Shown: positions 7,941 through 16,534, counted from the first letter of the stretch. The stretch is 64,000 nt of DNA from Pseudomonadota bacterium (GCA_023423895.1 JAFAER010000024.1:62001-126000); one strand, 5' to 3'. Numbers and translations: made by a program. The notes: a model not told the origin generated them from the sequence alone.

Positions 7941-8000
7941 ATGACGACGCGCGGCGGAGTCGACTTCATCCGCGTGCTCGCTCACGAAGGACAGGAGTGA
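7941..8000 (+). CDS. Possible 19-aa leader peptide of hpf
   Basis: MTTRGGVDFIRVLAHEGQE followed by TGA ends 4 nt before the HPF ATG, and the HPF ribosome site (ACAGGAGTG) lies over its last codons. The ATG is 13 nt after the -12 C of the promoter element, the spacing seen at annotated genes. The same frame is open further upstream (GTG 7851 with AGGAGG). Coding is uncertain; a translated leader coupled to HPF is the interesting reading. Confidence 0.25.
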   Translation: MTTRGGVDFIRVLAHEGQE

Positions 8001-8004
8001 ATCG

Positions 8005-8349
8005 ATGCAGACGCCTCTTCGAATCACGATGCGCGATCTACCACCGAGCGAAGCGATCGAAGGTCACGTCCGACAGCACGCAGAGAAGCTAGAGAAGCTT
8101 TGCACCCGCCTCACCGCATGCCACGTGACGATCGCAAGCCCGCATCGTCACAAGACGCACGGCAAGCACTTTCACGTGCGGATCGATCTCGCGGTTCCGG
8201 GTGGTGAGCTGGTGGTCGACCAGGACCGGGCGGACAACAAGGAGCACGAGAACGCATACGCTGCCGTCGACGCGGCCTTCCACGGCGCCGAACGGGTCCT
8301 CAGGGACCACCAGGGGCGCCAGCGAGCCGCGCGACGAACGACCGCTTGA
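8005..8349 (+). CDS. hpf: Ribosome hibernation promoting factor, HPF/RaiA family
   Basis: 114 aa, the short form. MQTPLRITMRDLPPSEAIEG starts the usual first strand; VRQHAEKLEKLCTRL, VTIASPHRHKTHGKHFHVRI and DQDRADNKEHENAYAAVDAA match the beta-alpha-beta3-alpha fold that binds the 30S decoding site and silences or dimerises ribosomes. It lacks the long-form C-terminal dimerisation domain. GGAGTG upstream gives the start. Its setting among Usp, CBS and hemerythrin genes fits a growth-arrest role. Confidence 0.9.
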   Translation: MQTPLRITMRDLPPSEAIEGHVRQHAEKLEKLCTRLTACHVTIASPHRHKTHGKHFHVRIDLAVPGGELVVDQDRADNKEHENAYAAVDAAFHGAERVLRDHQGRQRAARRTTA

Positions 8350-8389
8350 ACGAAGCGGTCCTGTGACCTCGAAGCTGGGGGGACGACGG

Positions 8390-8833
8390 TCACTCGTCGT
8401 CCCCCGCCGGCACCGTGAGGACGGGGACCGGAGAGACGCGCACGATCTTCTCGGCCACACTCCCGAGCAGCATGCGCTGAACGCCGCGCCGGCCATGTGT
8501 GCCCATCACGACGAGGTCGGGGCGGTCCCGCTCGATCGCGGCGAGGATTTCGCGCCACGGTACACCTCGCGCGATCTCCTCCGTGGCATCTGGAACGGTC
8601 GCCTTCAGCTTCGAAAGGGTGTCCTCGAGTTGCTTCTTCCCCGCCTCCCACATCGGCGCGAGCAGCTCGACGGGTGAGATCCCCATCCCCGCGTACGATG
8701 CGGGCACATCGAAGACGTGGAGGAGCGTGATCGTTCCGCCCGTGTCTTTCGCCAGGGCACCGGCGATCTCGAGCGCGCGCGCCGAGGGCTCACCGAAGTC
8801 GATGGGGACGAGGATCTTCGAGAAGAGTTTCAT
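8390..8833 (-). CDS. Universal stress protein (UspA family)
   Basis: 147 aa; MKLFSKILVPIDFGEPSARA at the start and a complete ATP-binding signature DLVVMGTHGRRGVQRMLLGS near the end. Start chosen at 8833 by homology; the frame extends to 8866 (MLGSQPRD...). It is convergent with the HPF gene and divergent from a response regulator. A sigma54-like element lies 73 nt upstream. Confidence 0.93.
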   Translation of the reverse strand: MKLFSKILVPIDFGEPSARALEIAGALAKDTGGTITLLHVFDVPASYAGMGISPVELLAPMWEAGKKQLEDTLSKLKATVPDATEEIARGVPWREILAAIERDRPDLVVMGTHGRRGVQRMLLGSVAEKIVRVSPVPVLTVPAGDDE

Positions 8834-8904
8834 CGGCGTTAGATCCCGCGGCTGCGAGCCCAGCATCGGTCGTCCGTGTCCGGACCGCGCGCAACGATGT
8901 CAGG

Positions 8905-8920
8905 GGCACGACGCGTGCCG
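8905..8920 (-). promoter_or_regulatory. sigma54-like -24/-12 element
   Basis: CGGCACGCGTCGTGCC on the minus strand carries GGCACG and TGC with correct spacing, 73 nt before the Usp ATG. It is also nearly palindromic (GGCACG/CGTGCC), so it could be a regulator site instead. Confidence 0.4.
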
Positions 8921-9048
8921 TGTCGTGCTGAGGCGGACGAGCACCGCGACCGGCCAGAGAAATGGTCGGGTCGTCGCGTGCGCTCGAAGGCATCGCGATA
9001 ACGCGACGGATTGCGAGGCCGGTGGCGCGTGGCGAGGTTGGAGAAGAC

Positions 9049-9489
9049 GTGCACGAACGAGAGCGAACGAGCGGCGTGCTCAGCACTCCACCGCTGGTCT
9101 TCCTCGCCGACGACGACGAGGTGCTCAGGCTCGTCCTGAAGGAAGAGCTGCTCGCGCACGGCTACGCCGTGGAGGACGTCGGTGACGGCGCCCGAGCGCT
9201 CGAGTTGCTGTCGATGGCGGCGGACGGGCTCGCGCCCGTGCCTGACGTCGTCATCCTCGATGTGCGCATGCCGGGCTATTCCGGCCTCGGGGTGCTGAAC
9301 GTGATGCGGCGCTTCGCGCGCCGACCGCCCACGTTGCTCCTCACCGGAGTTCCCGACCCGTCGATCGACATCCTCGGCCGCACGCTCGGCGCCTATCGCG
9401 TCCTACACAAGCCGATCGAGCTCTGTGCGATCCTCGAAGCGGTGCGCGAGGCTGCGTCGTCGATGCTGGCGCGATCGTCCAGCGCTTGA
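9049..9489 (+). CDS. Single-domain response regulator
   Basis: 146 aa with only a receiver domain: acidic pocket FLADDDEVLRL, phosphoacceptor Asp in VVILDVRMPGYSG, LLLTG and the conserved Lys in VLHKPIE. There is no output domain, so it likely relays phosphate or binds a target protein. GTG 9049 has GGAGAA three bases upstream; an ATG at 8962 would add an atypical head. No kinase is adjacent; the nearest is the globin kinase at 10298. Confidence 0.85.
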   Translation: MHERERTSGVLSTPPLVFLADDDEVLRLVLKEELLAHGYAVEDVGDGARALELLSMAADGLAPVPDVVILDVRMPGYSGLGVLNVMRRFARRPPTLLLTGVPDPSIDILGRTLGAYRVLHKPIELCAILEAVREAASSMLARSSSA

Positions 9490-9502
9490 CGAGCGGCCGC
9501 TG

Positions 9503-10096
9503 TCAGAAGAACCCGAGCTTGACGAACATGCCGGCGGAAGGACCGGCTAGATCACGCGCGCCGATGCCCGCGAGCTCGAACGCGGAGACGAACCGGTACG
9601 AGCCCTGCGCGCCGAAGCGGAGCGCGCGCGCCTGCGGCAGAGCGAGCTCGAGCTCGAGCCTCGGCTCGACGACGAAGATCGCTTCCCCCCTCGTGCCGTT
9701 CGCCTCGCCGATACGGACCGCGCCTCCGCCGACGGACAGAAGCGGAATGACGTGGAGGATCCGGTCTTCGAGCAGGACCGTGCCGATCCGGAGGACGCCG
9801 TACCCGAGCCCGACGTCCACACGCCGTCCGGCAGCATCGCGTTCGGTGGAAGCGACCGTCGGAGCGAGGCCATAGGCGCCGACGCCGAACGTGTAGTCGC
9901 CCGCAACGATGCCGACCTGCGGTCCGACGAGGGCGCTCGTGGTTCCTGCGACGGAGGTGATGCTGGAGTCGGCACCGACGTACATCCCCCGAAGCGACTC
10001 CTCGACGGACGCGGGGCGCTCGCCGGCGCGCGCCGGCACCGTCACGAGGCTCGCGACGAGCCCGGCGACGAAAGCTGCGCGAAGGGACCGATCCAT
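9503..10096 (-). CDS. Putative outer-membrane beta-barrel protein
   Basis: 197 aa. Signal peptide MDRSLRAAFVAGLVASLVTV-PARA, then Gly- and aromatic-rich alternating strands (DYTFGVGAYGLAP, VDVGLGYGVLRIGTVLL, LELELALPQARALRFGAQG) and a terminal Phe (FVKLGFF), typical of beta-barrels inserted by the Bam machinery. No named family recognised. It is divergent from the globin kinase operon. Confidence 0.7.
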   Translation of the reverse strand: MDRSLRAAFVAGLVASLVTVPARAGERPASVEESLRGMYVGADSSITSVAGTTSALVGPQVGIVAGDYTFGVGAYGLAPTVASTERDAAGRRVDVGLGYGVLRIGTVLLEDRILHVIPLLSVGGGAVRIGEANGTRGEAIFVVEPRLELELALPQARALRFGAQGSYRFVSAFELAGIGARDLAGPSAGMFVKLGFF

Positions 10097-10108
10097 GGCC
10101 CGCCCCCG

Positions 10109-10124
10109 TGCATCGAACACGCCA
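10109..10124 (-). promoter_or_regulatory. sigma54-like -24/-12 element
   Basis: TGGCGTGTTCGATGCA on the minus strand; TGGC and TGCA are kept. The -12 C is 14 nt before ATG 10096 of the outer-membrane protein gene. Confidence 0.4.
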
Positions 10125-10194
10125 CGGTGGCGACGTGCTGCTGCGGGCGCAGATCCTGCGTCGGGTCGCAATCCGTGCACGTCACCGGTGCCGG

Positions 10195-10214
10195 TCCTGC
10201 GTCCGGGTGCAGGA
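10195..10214. promoter_or_regulatory. Dyad TCCTGC-N8-GCAGGA upstream of globin kinase
   Basis: TCCTGC at 10195-10200 and GCAGGA at 10209-10214 form an inverted repeat just upstream of the sigma54 element at 10232, and another TCCTGCG lies at 10154-10160. The same hexamers form the larger dyad at 22882-22915. A candidate activator (NtrC-family) site, by inference only. Confidence 0.3.
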
Positions 10215-10231
10215 GCTCGAGCTCGATGCGG

Positions 10232-10247
10232 TGGCATGCCGGCTGCA
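10232..10247 (+). promoter_or_regulatory. sigma54 promoter of globin kinase/NtrC operon
   Basis: TGGCATGCCGGCTGCA matches TGGCA, G7 and TGCA with exact GG-N10-GC spacing (10 of 12). Predicted transcription start is near 10258, ahead of both ATG candidates (10274, 10298). Since the operon encodes a sigma54 activator, this suggests autoregulation. Confidence 0.6.
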
Positions 10248-10297
10248 CCCTCGTCTTGGGGCGTTCAATCCTGATGTTGGACTATGCTGGCACACGG

Positions 10298-11881
10298 ATG
10301 GAAGGACGCGTCGACGAGCTGAAGCGCTATGTCCGCTTCACCGACGGTGACGCCCAGCGGCTCGCTGCCTTCGCGGTCCACGCGAGGCCTCACTTCCGGC
10401 GAATCGCGCAGGAGTTCTACGAGAGGATCCGCGAGCACGAAGAAGCGCACGCCGTCTTCACGGGCGAGGATCAGATCCGGAGACTCCAGGACTCGCTCGT
10501 CCGCTGGCTCGAAGGAGTGTTCGGCGGCGAGTACGACGACACTTACTTCGAGAAGACGGCTCGCATCGGACGTGTCCATGTCCAGATCGGCCTTCCTCAG
10601 CGATACATGCTGACCGCGATGGCGCTGATTCGCTCCTCGCTCACCGCGGTCATCGATCGACGAGCCGGGAACGAGGCGGCGGAGATCGGCGATTCGCTCT
10701 CGCGTCTGCTGGACATCCAGCTCGCCGTGATGCTCGAGAGCTACCGCGAAGATCTCATCACCCGCGTCGAGCGTGCCGTTCACCGGCCGCCGAGCACGCC
10801 CGTCGACGCCGTCGAGGATCCGTACATGAAGGTCGTGGAGCTCGCCCCGCTCCTCGTCATCGGGCTCGACGCGACCGGAAACGTCAGCGTGTTCAACCGC
10901 GAGGCCGAGCGGACCACGGGGTACGCACGCGACGAGGTGCTCGGCCGGTCGTTCGTCGACCTGCTCATCCCGGAAGAGCTGCGGGACGGCGACGGACGGA
11001 ACCTCGCCGTCGGAGAGACGGGCCCGGTCTGCGAGCTGCCACTCCTGACGCGCGCGGGGAAGCTGCGCGACATCCGCTGGCTCGTCGCGAGCGTCACCAG
11101 GAACGGTGAGGCCGCTGGAGGGGCCACCTTCGCGCGCTTCGTCATGGGCTCGGACGTCACCGACGAGCGGATCGAGCGGGAGCGAAAGCAGCAACAGAAG
11201 CGTCTCGCCGCCCTCGGGACGCTGGCGGCGGGTCTCGCGCACGAGATTCGTAATCCGCTCAACGGCGCTCGGTTGCACGTCTCGTTCTTGGAGCGGGCGC
11301 TCTCCAAGGAAGGAGCGTCTGCGGAAGCGCGCGACGCCGTGCGCGTCGTCGGCGACGAGATTCAACGGCTCGCACGCCTCGTGACCGACTTCCTCGACTT
11401 CGCGCGACCGCAGCCGCTCATCCGGGCGCCGGTCGACCTGCGGGCGCTGTGCGAGCGCGCGGTGCAGCTCGTGGCGCCGGCGGCGGAGGCAGCGAGCGTC
11501 GCGATCGAGGTCGACTTCCCCGTTCGAGAGCTCGTGCTCGATGCCGACGCGCAGAGGCTCGAGCAGGTGCTCCTCAACCTCCTCCACAACGCGATCGAAG
11601 CGCTCGCGCCGGCTGGGAACGGCAGAGTCTCCGTTCGGGCGCGCCGCGAGCCGCGTCACATGTGGATCGAGGTGGAAGACGACGGGCCGGGCATCGGCGC
11701 CGCGCAGCCATCCATTTTCGATGCCTTCTTCTCGACGAAGCCCACCGGTACCGGGCTCGGCCTTGCAATCGCTCATCGCATCGTGACCGACCATGGCGGT
11801 AACATCGACGTCGATAGCCGGCCTGGGCGGACTCGTTTTCGGGTAAACCTGCCCATCGTACGGCACGAGGCGGACGCATGA
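10298..11881 (+). CDS. Protoglobin-PAS sensor histidine kinase
   Basis: 527 aa. Residues about 5-170 are a globin-coupled-sensor domain; the proximal haem His is in GRVHVQIGLPQRYML (about residue 93). Then a PAS domain (VVELAPLLVIGLDATGNVSV), a HisKA dimerisation helix with phospho-His in GLAHEIRNPLNGARL (about 315), and a HATPase with NLLHNAIEAL, DDGPGIG and GTGLGLAI. There is no membrane segment, so a cytoplasmic haem-based O2/NO/CO sensor is expected. ATG 10298 fits the globin start (ELKRYV); ATG 10274 is in frame. The stop overlaps the NtrC gene (ATGA). Confidence 0.92.
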   Translation: MEGRVDELKRYVRFTDGDAQRLAAFAVHARPHFRRIAQEFYERIREHEEAHAVFTGEDQIRRLQDSLVRWLEGVFGGEYDDTYFEKTARIGRVHVQIGLPQRYMLTAMALIRSSLTAVIDRRAGNEAAEIGDSLSRLLDIQLAVMLESYREDLITRVERAVHRPPSTPVDAVEDPYMKVVELAPLLVIGLDATGNVSVFNREAERTTGYARDEVLGRSFVDLLIPEELRDGDGRNLAVGETGPVCELPLLTRAGKLRDIRWLVASVTRNGEAAGGATFARFVMGSDVTDERIERERKQQQKRLAALGTLAAGLAHEIRNPLNGARLHVSFLERALSKEGASAEARDAVRVVGDEIQRLARLVTDFLDFARPQPLIRAPVDLRALCERAVQLVAPAAEAASVAIEVDFPVRELVLDADAQRLEQVLLNLLHNAIEALAPAGNGRVSVRARREPRHMWIEVEDDGPGIGAAQPSIFDAFFSTKPTGTGLGLAIAHRIVTDHGGNIDVDSRPGRTRFRVNLPIVRHEADA

Positions 11882-13245
11882 GCAAGGCACGAATTCTGGT
11901 CGTCGACGACGAAGCTTCTGCACGCAGCGGTCTCGAGAAGCTCCTCAAGCAATCGGGCTACGACGTGCACACTGCGCCCGACGGCGTCGCTGCGCTCGAG
12001 GTCGCTGCCGAGAGCGCACCGGACGTGGTCGTCACCGACCTGAAGATGCCGAACATGGATGGCATGACGCTGCTGTCCAAGCTGCGCGAGCAGGATCCGG
12101 ATCTGCCGGTCATCGTCACGACCGCGTTCGGCGACGTCAGCAATGCCGTCGATGCGATGCGAAAGGGCGCGGCGGACTTCATCACGAAGCCGATCGACTT
12201 CGACGTCCTTTCCGTCGCGATCGAGCGCGCGCTCGAGCAGCGCGTGATCCGCGTCGAGTCGGAGAACCTGAAGCGCCAGATCCGCGATCGCGCCGGCGAC
12301 GGGCTGCAGGGGCTGCTCGGCGCGAGCCCCGTGATGCAGAAGGTCTATCGGGTCGCGCGGCAGGTCGCGGGCTCGAAGGCCACCGTGCTCATCACCGGCG
12401 AGAGCGGCACCGGAAAAGGCGAGCTCGCGAAGGCGATCCATGCGCTCAGCACGCGCGCGAAGGAGCCGTTCGTCTCGCTGCACTGCGCGGCCATCCCCGA
12501 GACGCTGCTCGAGGCGGAGCTCTTCGGTCACGAGAAGGGAGCCTTCACGGGCGCCGACAAGCGGCGAGTCGGGCGGTTCGAGCAGGCGGCCGGCGGAACC
12601 CTCTTCCTCGACGAGGTCGGTGACATCCCGCCGCTCATGCAGGTCAAGCTCCTGAGGGTGCTGCAGGAGCGGACGATCGAGCGCATCGGCAGCGGCGTCA
12701 CCGTTCCGGTCGACGTTCGCGTGCTCGCCGCGACGAACAAGGACCTCGCGACGGAGGTGCGGGAAGGGCGCTTCCGCGAGGACCTCTACTATCGGCTCAA
12801 CGTCGTCGCCCTCGAGATGCCGCCGCTCCGGCTGCGGAGCGGTGACGTCGTCGTGCTCGCCGAGCACTTCCTCCAGAAGTTCGCTCGCGAGAACCACAAG
12901 AACATCGACTCCTTCACGGACGCGGCGCGGACGAAGATCCTCGGTCATCGGTGGCCGGGGAACGTGCGCGAGCTCGAAAACGCGATCGAGCGTGCCGTCG
13001 TCATGAGCGAAGGACCGAAGCTCGACGCCGACGATCTTCCGTTCGATGCGGCCCAGCCCATCCAGGGCCCCGTGCGCATCCCGGGATCGACCATGGCGGA
13101 GATCGAACGGTTTGCGATCCTCTCCACGCTCGAGGCCACGCAGGGATCGACCGCGCGTGCGGCGGAGCTGCTCGACATCAGCATCCGCACGATCCAGTAC
13201 CGCCTCGCCGAATACGGTCTGTCCTCCAAGGACCTCCGCAAGTAG
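11878..13245 (+). CDS. NtrC-family sigma54-dependent response regulator
   Basis: 455 aa. Receiver domain 1-120 with D10-D11, phosphoacceptor D54 (VVTDLKMPNMDG), T82 and K104; AAA+ domain with Walker A GESGTGKG (173-180), an intact GAFTGA loop (220-225) that contacts sigma54, and Walker B TLFLDEVGD; C-terminal Fis-type helix-turn-helix (GSTARAAELLDISIRTIQYR). Overlap with the globin kinase gene makes them a cognate pair. Because sigma54-like promoters surround it, I infer that it activates the island. Confidence 0.95.
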   Translation: MSKARILVVDDEASARSGLEKLLKQSGYDVHTAPDGVAALEVAAESAPDVVVTDLKMPNMDGMTLLSKLREQDPDLPVIVTTAFGDVSNAVDAMRKGAADFITKPIDFDVLSVAIERALEQRVIRVESENLKRQIRDRAGDGLQGLLGASPVMQKVYRVARQVAGSKATVLITGESGTGKGELAKAIHALSTRAKEPFVSLHCAAIPETLLEAELFGHEKGAFTGADKRRVGRFEQAAGGTLFLDEVGDIPPLMQVKLLRVLQERTIERIGSGVTVPVDVRVLAATNKDLATEVREGRFREDLYYRLNVVALEMPPLRLRSGDVVVLAEHFLQKFARENHKNIDSFTDAARTKILGHRWPGNVRELENAIERAVVMSEGPKLDADDLPFDAAQPIQGPVRIPGSTMAEIERFAILSTLEATQGSTARAAELLDISIRTIQYRLAEYGLSSKDLRK

Positions 13246-13322
13246 GCGAGCGCGAGCCTCTCGCAGCGCCTGGTCACGGCGCAGCGCTTGCGCGTGGGCG
13301 CCGTCTATGCGCGGCGATACGG

Positions 13323-13338
13323 TGGCACGCGCGATGCT
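13323..13338 (+). promoter_or_regulatory. sigma54 -24/-12 element, near-consensus
   Basis: TGGCACGCGCGATGCT matches 11 of 12 consensus positions, the best in the window. The -12 C is 16 nt before ATG 13353, so the expected transcript would have almost no leader. Confidence 0.6.
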
Positions 13339-13352
13339 GAACCGTCGGAGCG

Positions 13353-14999
13353 ATGGCAGCCGCATCGACGCACGACGAGATCTGGACGACGCGACGGCGT
13401 CTGGTCGACGACCTCTTGCTGGAGCTGCGCGAGCGCGCTGCTGCAAGCGGTGAGGCTCGGCCCGTGCAGTTGATCGAGACGCACATCTCGTGGGTGCTGC
13501 TCGGTCCCGAGGTCTACAAGATCAAGAAGCCCGTGATGCTGCCGTTCGTGGACTTCTCCTCGTTCGAAGCGAGGGAGCGGGCATGTCGGACCGAGGTCCG
13601 CATCAATCGACGCCTCGCGCCGCGGACGTATCTCGGCGTGGTCCCCGTTCGGCGTCGCGCCGACGGCAGGTTCAGTCTACGCGCGGGCGGCGGGATCGCA
13701 GAGTGGGCGGTCCAGATGGTCCGGCTCGACGAAACGCGCCGCGCGGACGCGCTCCTCGAGCGCCGCGAGCTCCAGCGAGGGCACGTCGACGCGCTGGCGC
13801 TCGCGATTGCCGCGTTCCATGCGGACGCTCCGAGCACGCCCAGCATCGCGCGTTACGGCTCTCCCGAGCTCGTCGAGCGGAACGTCGACGACAACTTCAC
13901 GGCGCTTCGCGCGTGCGGCGTGGAGCTCGTCCCGGATGTGGTGCTGACCGAAATCGAGCGCTGGCAGCGGTCGTTCGTCCGCTCTCGGAAGGAGCTCTTC
14001 GAGAAGCGAATGGTCGAAGGGGCGGTCCGCGACGGTCATGGCGATCTGCGACTCGAGCACGTGTTCCTCCGCGACGGCGAGGATCGCGAACACGATTTCG
14101 AGATCATCGACGGGATCGAGTTCGACGATCGCTATCGCTTCGCGGACACGTGCGCGGACGTAGCGTTCCTCGCGATGGACCTGGCGCGTCTCGGACGTGT
14201 CGACCTCGCCGAGCGCTTTCTCGCCGTGTACGCGCGGGCTGCCAACGACTTCGAGCTCTATCGCCTCGTGGACTTCTACGAGAGCTACCGCGCTTGCGTG
14301 CGCGCGAAGATCGCCTCGACGGTACTGGCGGACGTGCAGGTTCCCGAGTCCGTCGCGGATGCCGCCCGCGCAGACGCCCGACGGTACTTGCTGCTCGCGC
14401 AGTCCGCGCGGCGACGGAGCGTCCTCGAGCCGGTGCTCGTCGCCGTTGCTGGAGGGATCGCCAGCGGCAAGAGCTCGCTGGCGGAGCGGCTCGGCGAGGA
14501 GCTGGGCGCGCCGATCGTCGACGCCGACCGGACGCGAAAGCACATGATCGGGCTCGCGCCCACGGCGCACGCGTCGGCGGAGGCCTGGCAAGGAGCCTAC
14601 GACCCGAGCTTCAGCGAGCGCGTGTACGCGGAGGTCCTTCGCCGCGCGGACGCCGTGCTCGCGTCGGGAAGGCCGGTCATCATCGATGCGTCCTTCCGGA
14701 CCGCCCAAGCGCGCAGAGCGGCGCGCGAGCTCGCCCTGTCGCATCGGGTTCCATTCCGTTTGCTGGAATGTGTCGCGCCGCGCGAGCTTTGCCGTAAGAG
14801 GCTCGCCGGGCGGGAGCAGTCTACGAGCGTCTCCGATGCGACGACGGACATCCTCGACTCCTTCTATGACTCGTACGAGCCGATCGAGGAGATCGACGAG
14901 GCCGAGCACGCCCGCATCGACACCTCCGGCGACGTGGAGGATGCCCTCCGGCACGCCCATCGTTTCGTGGAGACCTGGCCCGGCGGCCTCGTTCGGTGA
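13353..14999 (+). CDS. Phosphotransferase-like/P-loop kinase fusion (COG2187 type)
   Basis: 548 aa. Residues about 35-330 form an aminoglycoside-phosphotransferase-like domain (VQLIETHISWVLLGPEVYKI, GHGDLRLEHVF as catalytic loop, IIDGIEFDDRYRFAD as Mg-binding segment). From about 365 a zeta-toxin/AAA33-like kinase with Walker A GGIASGKSSL and VIIDASFRTAQARR follows. The substrate is unknown. This fusion is known in stress settings: Rv2004c, a DosR-regulon protein of M. tuberculosis, has this type of architecture. CGGAG precedes the ATG. Confidence 0.85.
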   Translation: MAAASTHDEIWTTRRRLVDDLLLELRERAAASGEARPVQLIETHISWVLLGPEVYKIKKPVMLPFVDFSSFEARERACRTEVRINRRLAPRTYLGVVPVRRRADGRFSLRAGGGIAEWAVQMVRLDETRRADALLERRELQRGHVDALALAIAAFHADAPSTPSIARYGSPELVERNVDDNFTALRACGVELVPDVVLTEIERWQRSFVRSRKELFEKRMVEGAVRDGHGDLRLEHVFLRDGEDREHDFEIIDGIEFDDRYRFADTCADVAFLAMDLARLGRVDLAERFLAVYARAANDFELYRLVDFYESYRACVRAKIASTVLADVQVPESVADAARADARRYLLLAQSARRRSVLEPVLVAVAGGIASGKSSLAERLGEELGAPIVDADRTRKHMIGLAPTAHASAEAWQGAYDPSFSERVYAEVLRRADAVLASGRPVIIDASFRTAQARRAARELALSHRVPFRLLECVAPRELCRKRLAGREQSTSVSDATTDILDSFYDSYEPIEEIDEAEHARIDTSGDVEDALRHAHRFVETWPGGLVR

Positions 15000-15079
15000 T
15001 GCGGGCGCATGCTTTGCGTGACGATGCAGAAGACGCGAGTAGAAGCTCGACGATCGCCGCGAATCCTCGCATTCATCGC

Positions 15080-15095
15080 TGGCCACGCGCTTGCA
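15080..15095 (+). promoter_or_regulatory. sigma54-like -24/-12 element
   Basis: TGGCCACGCGCTTGCA has perfect TGGC and TTGCA boxes. The -12 C is 26 nt before ATG 15120, leaving a short leader that contains GGAGG. Confidence 0.55.
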
Positions 15096-15119
15096 CTCCG
15101 AAGAAGCGGAGGCAATCCG

Positions 15120-15383
15120 ATGGGAACCAAGACCAAGAAGCCCCCGCATGGGAACGAGCGTCCGCGCATGGACGATGGCGAGGCCTTCATCCCGGACGTC
15201 GCGCGGTCGCATGCGCGATTGATCGACGACGACGCAGAAGCGTTCGCCGAGGAGTTCATGATGACCGCGACCTCGGCGGAGGACATCGGAGAGAATGCTC
15301 GCAACGAGATCGTTTCGGACGAGCTCGCGGCGTTCTCGATCCTGGTCGGTGACGAAGAGGAGATTCCCGAGCTGTTCGTGTGA
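15120..15383 (+). CDS. Small acidic hypothetical protein
   Basis: 87 aa: basic head (MGTKTKKPPHGNERPRMDDG) and strongly acidic body rich in Asp/Glu (DDDAEAFAEEF, GDEEEIPELFV). No signal peptide or membrane segment. GGAGG eight bases upstream and a clear sigma54-like element support that it is real. I do not recognise the family; the charge pattern suggests a small soluble binding protein. Confidence 0.7.
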   Translation: MGTKTKKPPHGNERPRMDDGEAFIPDVARSHARLIDDDAEAFAEEFMMTATSAEDIGENARNEIVSDELAAFSILVGDEEEIPELFV

Positions 15384-15448
15384 ACGACGCGGCCTTCGAG
15401 CCGAGAGGTCGACCAGCACGTGGGAGCGGGCGCTCGCACGCGGCGCCA

Positions 15449-15464
15449 GGGAACGCCGTATGCA
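15449..15464 (+). promoter_or_regulatory. sigma54-like -24/-12 element
   Basis: GGGAACGCCGTATGCA, a close copy of the element at 7238. The -12 C is 15 nt before ATG 15478, which favours that start over ATG 15460 inside the element. Confidence 0.45.
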
Positions 15465-15477
15465 GTCGCGGGCGACG

Positions 15478-16482
15478 ATGAAGCGGATGGTCCTCCGTTC
15501 ACCTCGTCCGATCGACCAGCGCCCGCTCGAGATGGAAGAGGGGCCCGAACGGGCTCCGGCTGCGGGCGAGATCGCGATCGCGGTGCGCGCCTGCGCCGTT
15601 TGCCGGACCGACCTCCAGATTGCCGAGGGCGACCTCGCCGCACGCCGTCTCCCGATCGTTCCCGGGCATCAGATCGTGGGCGAGGTCGTGGCGGTAGGCC
15701 AAGCTGACCAAGGTGCTCCACGCTGGAAGGTCGGAGACGCCGTCGCCGTCGGCTGGCTCGGCAGCGCGTGCGGGACCTGCGTGCAGTGCGTGGCCGGCAG
15801 AGAGAACCTCTGCGAGAGCGCGCGGTTCACCGGCTGGGATCGCGATGGAGGCTTCGCCACGTACGCGGTCGTCGATGCGCGGTTCGCGTTCGGCTTGCCC
15901 GCCGGCTTCGATCCGGTGGAGGCGGCGCCGCTCCTCTGCGGAGGCGTGATCGGCTATCGCTCCCTGAAACGCGCACGCGTCGAGCCCGGGATGCGCGTTG
16001 GTCTCAACGGCTTCGGAGCGTCGGCGCTGCTCGCGTTGCAGGTGGCCCGGCACTGGGGCTGCCGCGTCTTCGTCGTTACACGCTCTGCAGCCGAACAGGA
16101 GAGAGCCCGGGACATGGGCGCAGAGTGGGCTGGAGGCTACGACGAAGCTCCGCCCGAGCTACTGGACGCCGCGGTGACCTTCGCGCCCGTCGGAGACGTG
16201 GTCATCGCCGCGTTGCGCGGCGTCGCACGCGGAGCGACTGTCGCGATCAATGCCATCCACCTCGATCGAATCCCGCAGTTCTCGTACGACCTGCTCTGGT
16301 GGGAGCGGAACCTCGTCAGCGTCTCGAACTACACGCGAAGCGATGCGACCGAGTTGCTCGAGCTCGCGGCGACGATCCCGATCCGGACGCGCTTCGAGCG
16401 CCATCGCCTGGAGGACGTCAACGACGTCCTGTTGCGGCTGCGTGACGGGAAGGTCTCTGGTGCGGCCGTGATCATGACGTGA
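15478..16482 (+). CDS. Zinc-dependent alcohol dehydrogenase (MDR family)
   Basis: 334 aa. Catalytic zinc ligands lie in VRACAVCRTDL and VPGHQIVGEV, and the structural zinc cluster GSACGTCVQCVAGRENLC is complete. The cofactor domain reads RVGLNGFGASALLALQVARH, a variant of the GxGxxG loop (GFGASA). It probably interconverts alcohols and aldehydes with NAD(P)H. It lies in the stress island between an acidic protein and a rhodanese, each with its own sigma54-like element. Loss of the canonical GLGGLG may alter cofactor preference. Confidence 0.88.
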   Translation: MKRMVLRSPRPIDQRPLEMEEGPERAPAAGEIAIAVRACAVCRTDLQIAEGDLAARRLPIVPGHQIVGEVVAVGQADQGAPRWKVGDAVAVGWLGSACGTCVQCVAGRENLCESARFTGWDRDGGFATYAVVDARFAFGLPAGFDPVEAAPLLCGGVIGYRSLKRARVEPGMRVGLNGFGASALLALQVARHWGCRVFVVTRSAAEQERARDMGAEWAGGYDEAPPELLDAAVTFAPVGDVVIAALRGVARGATVAINAIHLDRIPQFSYDLLWWERNLVSVSNYTRSDATELLELAATIPIRTRFERHRLEDVNDVLLRLRDGKVSGAAVIMT

Positions 16483-16534
16483 GATGGCGACAGGGCCATG
16501 CACGCGACGAGGGAGCTCGGACTCGAGCGTCGAC

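Noticed and set aside
9503..10096. Reading of 9752-10297 plus strand as an N-terminal extension of the globin kinase
   Set aside because: It is antisense to an outer-membrane protein with signal peptide and terminal Phe; kinase homology starts at ELKRYV just after 10298.
10265..11923. A 552-codon minus-strand frame opposite the globin kinase
   Set aside because: High-GC shadow frame: Arg/Asp-rich, no family features, fully opposite to recognised domains.
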